Origin: Burkholderiaceae bacterium
GTDB lineage: Bacteria; Pseudomonadota; Gammaproteobacteria; Burkholderiales; Burkholderiaceae_E
Direction: 5' to 3'
Assembly (NCBI GenBank): GCA_024641185.1
Contig: JAHEDO010000003.1
Span: forward strand, 1 to 32,055
Length of the DNA: 32,055 nucleotides
The translations under genes were made by a program, and so were the position numbers. Within the stretch, counting starts at the first letter, position 1. Every line of letters begins with the position of its first letter. This document shows, one piece after another, positions 26,043 to 32,055 of this stretch. The notes under the pieces are model-generated. The model was not told the DNA's origin, ran no database searches, and was given only the letters and a program-made list of their open reading frames with translations.

Positions 26043-26219
26043 GCTTGAAATCTCCCTGGGTTGTGTGGATTCGGAAGCCAACCGGCGTCGTGCTCGCCGC
26101 GCGTCGGCGTTCCTCAAACGCGCAACAGCGGTCCGTAATGTGACGCCGTTGATGGCCAACCTTGAATATTGACAGATTCGGGCGCAGGCCGCTGTGTTCG
26201 CGGGCCGCGCCCGGGGATC

Positions 26220-26268
26220 AGGGCGCTACGTCCTCGCACCCGCGACGCGGGTCGAAGGCGTCCGCCCT
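26220..26268. terminator. Nested inverted repeat just downstream of the OMP gene (possible terminator or processing structure)
   Basis: AGGGCG..ACG....CCCGCG-A-CGCGGG....CGT.CGCCCT; 11 nt after the stop codon on the minus strand; no U-tract. Confidence 0.4.
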
Positions 26269-26279
26269 CGCGACGATGT

Positions 26280-27110
26280 TCACCAGCGGAAGTTGGCGCC
26301 GATCATCGGTCCGTTGAAATTCATGTCCTTGACGGAGCCGCCCGACTTGAAGTTGTAGCCGATGTATCGCCACATCGCGCCGACTTCGCCCCAGTGGTAC
26401 TGATACGCGATGCCGATGGCCCCCTGCCAGGTCGACTTCGAGTCACCCGCACCCACGTCCAGATAGTAGGGCATGGACCACACCTTGTTCGCGCCGAATG
26501 CATAGCGGCCCTTGACGCCGACGACCGCGTCCCAGACCGTGTCGCTGACGTTGGCCTGGCCGCTGCGTTCGATCACGATCGGCCCGAGGTTCCCCGACAA
26601 CGACCAGTCGAGGCGCTGCTTGATCTGGAACATCCGCGCCCCGGCAATCACGTCCATCGTGTAGTCGGGTTTGGCCGCGACCCGATACTGGCCGGCGAGC
26701 GTCCAGATCGTGCCCTTCATGTCGTAGCTCAGATCGGCGGTGGCGTTGCCCGGAAGACCGAGGTCGCTGATGGGCACGCCCGACTTGTTCGCACCGAGGT
26801 CGAGATACAGGATGTCGGTGAACGCGCCCCATCGCCCGTTGTGCATACCCAGCGACCCCATGAACGTCATCTTCAGGTGGTCGATGATCGTCCCGGCGTC
26901 GATGTCCAGGCCCGAGCCTCCCGAGCCGGAGGGAAAGGTCAACGAGCCGCCAATGGTCGGCAGATAGCCGTAGACCATCGCGGAGTATTGCCATGTCCCG
27001 GAATTCCCGGCGGTCTGATTTGCCTGCGCGCCTGCCGGCAAAGGCAGAAATGCCCCGGCGGCGAGCGCCAGAGCGGCGGCCTGGTAACCAAGTCGGATGC
27101 GAAAGCTCAT
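26280..27110 (-). CDS. Predicted outer-membrane beta-barrel protein
   Basis: Signal peptide AALALAAGAFLPLPAGAQA; alternating beta-strand pattern; C-terminal GPMIGANFRW (terminal aromatic residue). Confidence 0.82.
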   Translation of the reverse strand: MSFRIRLGYQAAALALAAGAFLPLPAGAQANQTAGNSGTWQYSAMVYGYLPTIGGSLTFPSGSGGSGLDIDAGTIIDHLKMTFMGSLGMHNGRWGAFTDILYLDLGANKSGVPISDLGLPGNATADLSYDMKGTIWTLAGQYRVAAKPDYTMDVIAGARMFQIKQRLDWSLSGNLGPIVIERSGQANVSDTVWDAVVGVKGRYAFGANKVWSMPYYLDVGAGDSKSTWQGAIGIAYQYHWGEVGAMWRYIGYNFKSGGSVKDMNFNGPMIGANFRW

Positions 27111-27234
27111 TTGGACCTCGCTGGGTTGCTGTATCGAATGGACGCTCATGACCGATCTTCAGCCAACGCGCGCGTCGTGGCAAGTCGCCGGCGGATCGCG
27201 CGCGGCACCTCGCGGCGCCGATCGCGATCGCACA

Positions 27235-27789
27235 TCAGGGCGTCAGGCGGCTGATCTTGTTGCCCTGTATCCCGAGGCCGGCCATCAGGCCTTTCTGGCC
27301 GAAGATGAAGGCGTAGATGTCCTTGTTCATCGTCTTCGTCGTCGTCGACTTCGCCATGCCCTCGTCGACGACCACCACGCTCGGACCCACGCCGACCTCG
27401 AAACCTTCGTTGGACTCCAGCTGCTTCAGCGCGTCTTCGTGCATGAAGATCATCGCGTAGCCGTACTGCTGGGCCCCGGCCTGCAGGCCGTACGACGCGC
27501 CCGCGGTGCTGTAGTACGCCACGGTCTTGCCGCCCCGGATCAGTGCGCCTTCTCCGTACTGACCGCCGACCACGAATCCGGCCTTCGTGACGGTCGGAAA
27601 GATGAGTACGGCGACCGCCTTTGCGGCCAGGGCCTTTGCGGCAGGCGTTGTCGCGTAGAGTTTCTGCAGTGCGGTCCGCGCCTCCCCGTCCAGCTTGGCG
27701 GCCTTGGCGCTGTCGGCCGCAGGCGCGGACGTTCCGTGCAACAGGAAGGCGGTAGCGCAAAACGCTGCAATCAGGAGCTTCATTCTCAT
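27235..27789 (-). CDS. SYLF/YSC84-like lipid-binding domain protein with signal peptide
   Basis: AKAVAVLIFPTVTKAGFVVGGQYGEGALIRGGKTVAYYSTAGASYGLQAGAQQYGYAMIFM. Confidence 0.88.
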   Translation of the reverse strand: MRMKLLIAAFCATAFLLHGTSAPAADSAKAAKLDGEARTALQKLYATTPAAKALAAKAVAVLIFPTVTKAGFVVGGQYGEGALIRGGKTVAYYSTAGASYGLQAGAQQYGYAMIFMHEDALKQLESNEGFEVGVGPSVVVVDEGMAKSTTTKTMNKDIYAFIFGQKGLMAGLGIQGNKISRLTP

Positions 27790-28052
27790 TTCAGATCATG
27801 TCCTCGAGACGTCCTTGCCCACGGAACGAGTAGTGGCCGCTCCGCGGGCGTCCGACAAACGTGGCCCGGCGCAATCACCCGCCACCCCAGGATGATACGT
27901 CCATCGGGGCACATCAGCCCGCCTGCGAGCAGGGAAATCAGACTTTGCCGAGATCGGATTGCCGGGATCGCAGCGGCGGGGATCGCTTTCGCCACGCTAT
28001 CATCTGTCGACCCCATGAGCGTTCTTTCCGCCAGCAGATGCGCTGCCCCGCG

Positions 28053-28805
28053 ATGAAATCCACCGACCGGCCGTTTGCCCGCCTGGCGCTGGCAATGGCG
28101 CTCGCCGGCGCAACCAGTCCGACGCATGCCGCCAGTCAGTCGGTCACGGAGTTCTGGCCGGAGATCGACGTGTTCGTGAAGCTGGACGACCGTTGGCGTC
28201 TGTTCCTGCTCGCAGGTGCGACGCGGGCGAGCGAGACCGGCGAGAAGTCCGAGGGCACGCTCGGCGTCCATATCGACTACTTCGCCGCCCACCTGCCGGA
28301 CTGGTCGCAGCGCGTCCTTCCGAAGGCGGACCAGCGCTTCCATCTGATGTTGCGCGCGGGGTACCAGCGGGTGGGTCAGGCGGGGGGCGGCGGCGAGGAC
28401 CGGGGGGTCGTCGAGGCGACGCTGCGCAGCGACCCCCTGTTGTGGGACGTGCAACTGGCGAACCGGAGCCGGTTCGACCTGCGCTCGATCGACGGCGATC
28501 GGTCGTGGCGATACCGGAACCGGACACGTATCGAGCGGACATGGTCGCCGACCATGGCGCTCGGCGAAGCCGTCGGCGGGGCGGTCACCTGGCTCGGTGC
28601 CCAGACGCTGACGCCTTACGCGATGTACGAATTCTTCTGGGACAGCACCGAGTCGCAGTGGAATCGCCAATACGCCCAGATGGGTGTCGAATTCGAATTG
28701 CAGAAGGACCGGAGCCTGGACATCTACCTGGCGCATCAGGAGCAGACCCGGTCCGCCGGCTCGAGCTTGACCGCTCTTGGCGTAACATTCACTTTGAAAT
28801 ATTGA
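28053..28805 (+). CDS. DUF2490 family predicted outer-membrane protein
   Basis: Signal peptide; SVTEFWPEIDVFVKLDDRWRLFLLAG; RSRFDLRSIDGDRSWRYRNRTRIERTW; LTPYAMYEFFWDSTESQWNRQ. Confidence 0.82.
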   Translation: MKSTDRPFARLALAMALAGATSPTHAASQSVTEFWPEIDVFVKLDDRWRLFLLAGATRASETGEKSEGTLGVHIDYFAAHLPDWSQRVLPKADQRFHLMLRAGYQRVGQAGGGGEDRGVVEATLRSDPLLWDVQLANRSRFDLRSIDGDRSWRYRNRTRIERTWSPTMALGEAVGGAVTWLGAQTLTPYAMYEFFWDSTESQWNRQYAQMGVEFELQKDRSLDIYLAHQEQTRSAGSSLTALGVTFTLKY

Positions 28806-28870
28806 CGTAAGGGATCTTGGGCACGACCTGCCCGGCCCATCGTTACAACTCCTATCCTGCTCCAGGACAA

Positions 28871-29566
28871 ATGGCCATGCGCAATATGCAAAAACTCCTT
28901 GCCGCCGCTGCGGCTTTCCTGACCCTGTGTTTGCCTTTCGGTGCAAATGTCGCCAGCGCCTCGGACGCCAGTGAGGCACAGGCGACCGTCGAAAAGGCGC
29001 GCGGCAGCCTGAAAGGTTTCCTTGGCGACAAGGAGTACGCGAGCCTTCCGGCACTGATGCACCAGGCGAAGGCGGTCGTGATCTTTCCGCAGGTGCTCAA
29101 GGCGGGGTTCTTCCTGGGCGGTTCGGGCGGAACCGGCGTGTTGCTCGTGCGCGACGAGAAGACGGGTGACTTCGGCCAGCCCGCGTTCTACACGATGGGC
29201 TCGGTGAGCTTCGGCCTGCAGTTCGGCGGATCCGCCGCCGAAGTGGTAATGCTCGTCAACACGCAGAAGGCACTCGACTCGATGCTGAGCAACAAGCTGA
29301 AACTGGGCGGCGAGGCGTCGGTGGCGGCCGGGCCGGTGGGGGCCGCGCAGAGCGCGACCATCACCGCGGACTTCGTCACGTACGCGCGTGCCAAGGGAGC
29401 ATTCCTCGGCATGAGCGTCGAGGGCTCCGTGCTGGACGTCAGGGACAGCCTGAATCACGCCTACTACGGCAAGCCGGTCAGCCCCGCCGACATCCTGGTC
29501 AGCAAGACGGTGAGCAACAAGGGTGCCGCGGCTCTGCGTGCCACGCTGAAGGCTGCCGCGAAATAG
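28871..29566 (+). CDS. SYLF/YSC84-like lipid-binding domain protein (second, divergent paralogue)
   Basis: Signal peptide; QAKAVVIFPQVLKAGFFLGGSGGTGVLLVRDEKTGDFGQPAFYTMGSVSFGLQFGGSAAEVVMLV. Confidence 0.9.
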   Translation: MAMRNMQKLLAAAAAFLTLCLPFGANVASASDASEAQATVEKARGSLKGFLGDKEYASLPALMHQAKAVVIFPQVLKAGFFLGGSGGTGVLLVRDEKTGDFGQPAFYTMGSVSFGLQFGGSAAEVVMLVNTQKALDSMLSNKLKLGGEASVAAGPVGAAQSATITADFVTYARAKGAFLGMSVEGSVLDVRDSLNHAYYGKPVSPADILVSKTVSNKGAAALRATLKAAAK

Positions 29567-29648
29567 CCTTGCCTCGCCCCGACGACCTGGAGCCGGCGGC
29601 CGCGAGAAACGTCCGGCGCCAGAGAAATCCGATCCGGACAACTCGGCG

Positions 29649-31106
29649 ATGAGCGGCCGCCTGCTGACACATGTCGGGCGCTTCTTCGCCTACAGCCTGC
29701 TTGGCGTCGTCGTCGCGGTCGTCGTCGGATACAGCTTTCGGCTGAAGGCGATGCCGGACCTGATGGTCTGGCACACGGTCACCCTGCAGTCCGAATTCCA
29801 CGCGCGAGATGCCGATCGCGTGCGCACTCTCGACGGCTACCGAGCGCTCGAGGAGCGACTGTTCACCGAACTTCAGACGAAGGTCTACGACCAGGTCGCC
29901 CCGGAGAACCGACTCCGGTTCGGACGCTATTCCCGCAGCGGTATCGCCGACCCGCTCGCACAGCCGGTGAACTGGAACCGGACGTTCGAGCTGACCGCTC
30001 CCGCACCTCGCGGCGGCGTGCTGGTCCTGCACGGCCTGTCGGATTCGCCGTATTCGATGCGCGCGCTGGCCGAGCGGCTCAACGCGCGCGGATTCCATAT
30101 CATCGGCTTGCGCCTGCCAGGGCACGGCACGGTGCCTTCGGGGCTGCTGGACGTGAGCTGGAAGGACTGGGCCGCCGCGGTGCGCCTTGCCGCGCGCGAA
30201 CTGGAACGACACGCGGGCAAGGGCAAGCCGCTGTACATCGTCGGTTACTCCGCCGGCGCGGCGCTCGCCGTCGACTACGCGATAGCGCGTGCCCAGGGCG
30301 AAGACCTGCCGCCGGTTTCCCGGATGGTCCTGCTGTCACCGGCGATCGGCGTGTCGCCCGCCGCTGCGCTCGCGGTCTGGCAGCAACGGATCGGCCGGAT
30401 CATCGGAGTCCCCAAGCTCGCCTGGACCGACATCCTGCCGGAGTACGACCCGTACAAGTACAACTCGTTCACTGCGAACGCGGCCGAGCAGATCTACGCG
30501 ATCACGCATGCGATCAAGGAGCGTCTCGATCGCGCGGCAGGGTCCCCTGCGCCGGCGGACCTTCCACGAATCCTCGCGTTCCAGTCCGCGGCCGATGCCA
30601 CCGTCTCGACGCCGGCCCTGATCGACGCGCTGTTTCGCTCGCTCGCGCCAGGCCGGCACGAGCTCGTTCTGTTCGACATCAACCGCGAGGCCGACGTCGC
30701 GAATCTCTTCGCACCCGGCGCACCGGATTTCCGGGAGCGGCTTCTCGGCGGGCCCGCCTTGCCGTTCGAGTTGACCTTCATCGCCAATGCGAGTGACGCG
30801 ACGGACTCGATGGTCGCGCTCCACCGCAGCGCGACGAGCGGCGAACTCACCGAACAGCCGACCGATCTGGCATGGCCGCCAGGGACGTTCTCGCTGACCC
30901 ACGTCGCACTGCCGTTTGCCCCCGACGACCCGATCTACGGCGAGCGCCGCCCGAAGGGCAGCGGGCACATCTTTCTGGGCGGCAGCGCGCTGCACGGCGA
31001 GCGCGGCCTGCTCGCGGTTTCGCCGGCTGATCTGATGCGTCTGCGCCATAATCCGTTCTTCGAATACATGGCGAGGCGCATCGACGATTTCCTGGTCGAC
31101 GAGTAA
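29649..31106 (+). CDS. Membrane-anchored alpha/beta hydrolase
   Basis: N-terminal TM FFAYSLLGVVVAVVVGYSF; VLVLHGLSDSPYSMRALAERL; LRLPGHGTVPSGL; YIVGYSAGAALAVDYA nucleophile elbow. Confidence 0.88.
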   Translation: MSGRLLTHVGRFFAYSLLGVVVAVVVGYSFRLKAMPDLMVWHTVTLQSEFHARDADRVRTLDGYRALEERLFTELQTKVYDQVAPENRLRFGRYSRSGIADPLAQPVNWNRTFELTAPAPRGGVLVLHGLSDSPYSMRALAERLNARGFHIIGLRLPGHGTVPSGLLDVSWKDWAAAVRLAARELERHAGKGKPLYIVGYSAGAALAVDYAIARAQGEDLPPVSRMVLLSPAIGVSPAAALAVWQQRIGRIIGVPKLAWTDILPEYDPYKYNSFTANAAEQIYAITHAIKERLDRAAGSPAPADLPRILAFQSAADATVSTPALIDALFRSLAPGRHELVLFDINREADVANLFAPGAPDFRERLLGGPALPFELTFIANASDATDSMVALHRSATSGELTEQPTDLAWPPGTFSLTHVALPFAPDDPIYGERRPKGSGHIFLGGSALHGERGLLAVSPADLMRLRHNPFFEYMARRIDDFLVDE

Positions 31107-31158
31107 GTCGAGGCGCGCGATCGTGAGCCTTCAGACAATACCCGACGCCCAACACCGG

Positions 31159-32055
31159 ATGATGATCCGGGATCCTGCCGACCAGGATGCACGCGAGCGA
31201 CGGATACCGGCCGCCGTACCCCCGGGAAGCGTTCAAGACCGGCGCGTTCGCGCGGCGCATGCCGTAAAGCGATGGCTTGCCGCGTGCCTCGGCGTGGCAG
31301 TGCTCTGCGCCGTCCCCGCACGCGCCGAGTCGCCGGCCACGCCGGCCGACGCGACGACGGCGAAGCGCCCACGCATCGGCCTGGTCCTGTCTGGCGGCGG
31401 CGCCCGCGGCATCGCGCACATCGGTGTGCTCAAGGTGCTGCGCGACCTGCACGTACCGATCGACTGCATCACCGGTACGAGCATGGGCGGCATCGTCGGC
31501 GCCATCTACGCGACCGGCACACCGGTCGACGAGATGGAAGCCGAGGTCAAGGCGATCGACTGGAAGGAGGTGCTCAAGGATCGCCCGAACCGCACGCTGA
31601 TGAGCGAGCGGCGCAAGGAGGAGGAGTCGGGTTACCTGGCGCGCCCGGAAATGGGTTTTCGCGACGGCGCGGTCCAGTATCCCAGCGGCGTGCTCTACGG
31701 GCAGAACATCGAGCAGCTTTTCGGCGAGCTGGCCTCGCGCGGGGAGCGTGTAAGCGATTTCACGCGCCTGCCCTACCCGTTCAAGGCGGTCGCCACGGAC
31801 ATCGAGACGGGCACACCCTATGTGCTGGAGAAGGGGTCGCTCGCCAAGGCGATGCGCGCGACGATGTCGGTGCCGGGCGCCATGGCGCCGATGGAAATCG
31901 ACGGACACCGGCTCCTGGACGGGGGGCTGGTGCAGAACCTCCCGGTGGACCTGGCGCAAAAACTGTGCGCCGACGTGGTGATCGCGGTGAACCTCGGCTC
32001 GCCGCTGCTCAAGGGGTCGGAGCTGGATTCGCTGTTCGCGGTGAGCGCGCAGATG
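31159..32055 (+). CDS. Patatin-like phospholipase (3' truncated by window edge; start uncertain; missing from supplied ORF track)
   Basis: Manual translation in the frame of 31372: KRPRIGLVLSGGGARGIAHIGVLKVLRDLHVPIDCITGTSMGGIVGAIYATG...; DGG dyad motif in RLLDGGLVQNLPVD; upstream signal-like WLAACLGVAVLCAVPARA. Confidence 0.9.
   Translation, partial: MMIRDPADQDARERRIPAAVPPGSVQDRRVRAAHAVKRWLAACLGVAVLCAVPARAESPATPADATTAKRPRIGLVLSGGGARGIAHIGVLKVLRDLHVPIDCITGTSMGGIVGAIYATGTPVDEMEAEVKAIDWKEVLKDRPNRTLMSERRKEEESGYLARPEMGFRDGAVQYPSGVLYGQNIEQLFGELASRGERVSDFTRLPYPFKAVATDIETGTPYVLEKGSLAKAMRATMSVPGAMAPMEIDGHRLLDGGLVQNLPVDLAQKLCADVVIAVNLGSPLLKGSELDSLFAVSAQM

Noticed and set aside
27600-27650. GCCTTTGCGGC direct repeat
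   Set aside because: Explained by the AKALAAKA low-complexity coding sequence of the SYLF gene
28554-28568. ATGGTC-GCC-GACCAT style short palindrome inside DUF2490 gene
   Set aside because: Short dyad within coding sequence; expected by chance at this scale
1-32055. CRISPR array, tRNA/rRNA, transposon ends, toxin-antitoxin or phage-defence genes
   Set aside because: Looked for spaced direct repeats, TGGTTC-like T-arm/CCA patterns, transposase/integrase motifs and defence-family motifs; none found

Overview
High-GC (Burkholderiales-like, judged by protein character) chromosomal window with about 31 supported protein-coding genes. No rRNA, tRNA, CRISPR array, transposase or phage module was seen. 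Left to right: glmU 3' end and glmS; a secreted lipase-like hydrolase (-); a c-type cytochrome lipoprotein (+); a structured intergenic stretch; a DUF1330 protein (-); a divergent uronate-dehydrogenase-like / SMP-30 lactonase pair; a membrane-anchored RquA-like methyltransferase (+). Then a long minus-strand block: DUF1015, a coupled Cho/DsbB-like/DsbA-like operon, BTAD/TPR regulator plus DUF4242, PdxA2 plus four-carbon acid sugar kinase, TlpA-like protein plus acyl-CoA carboxylase carboxyltransferase, and TrkH plus a short TrkA. Next a GST/SDR/cupin/ABM/VOC/GST catabolic-looking cluster, and finally an envelope/lipid-themed region (duplicated-domain periplasmic protein, beta-barrel-like OMP, two SYLF proteins, DUF2490, alpha/beta hydrolase, patatin running off the window end). 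The patatin gene is absent from the supplied ORF track. Most of the window is ordinary metabolism. I did not find a convincing wholly new system. The best second-look items are the RquA-like gene with its 5' hairpin leader, the structured RNA candidate near 4.87-4.98 kb, the SYLF/DUF2490/lipase/patatin neighbourhood, the GST-flanked cluster, and the BTAD-DUF4242 pair. All family calls are by eye from protein motifs and no database search was run.
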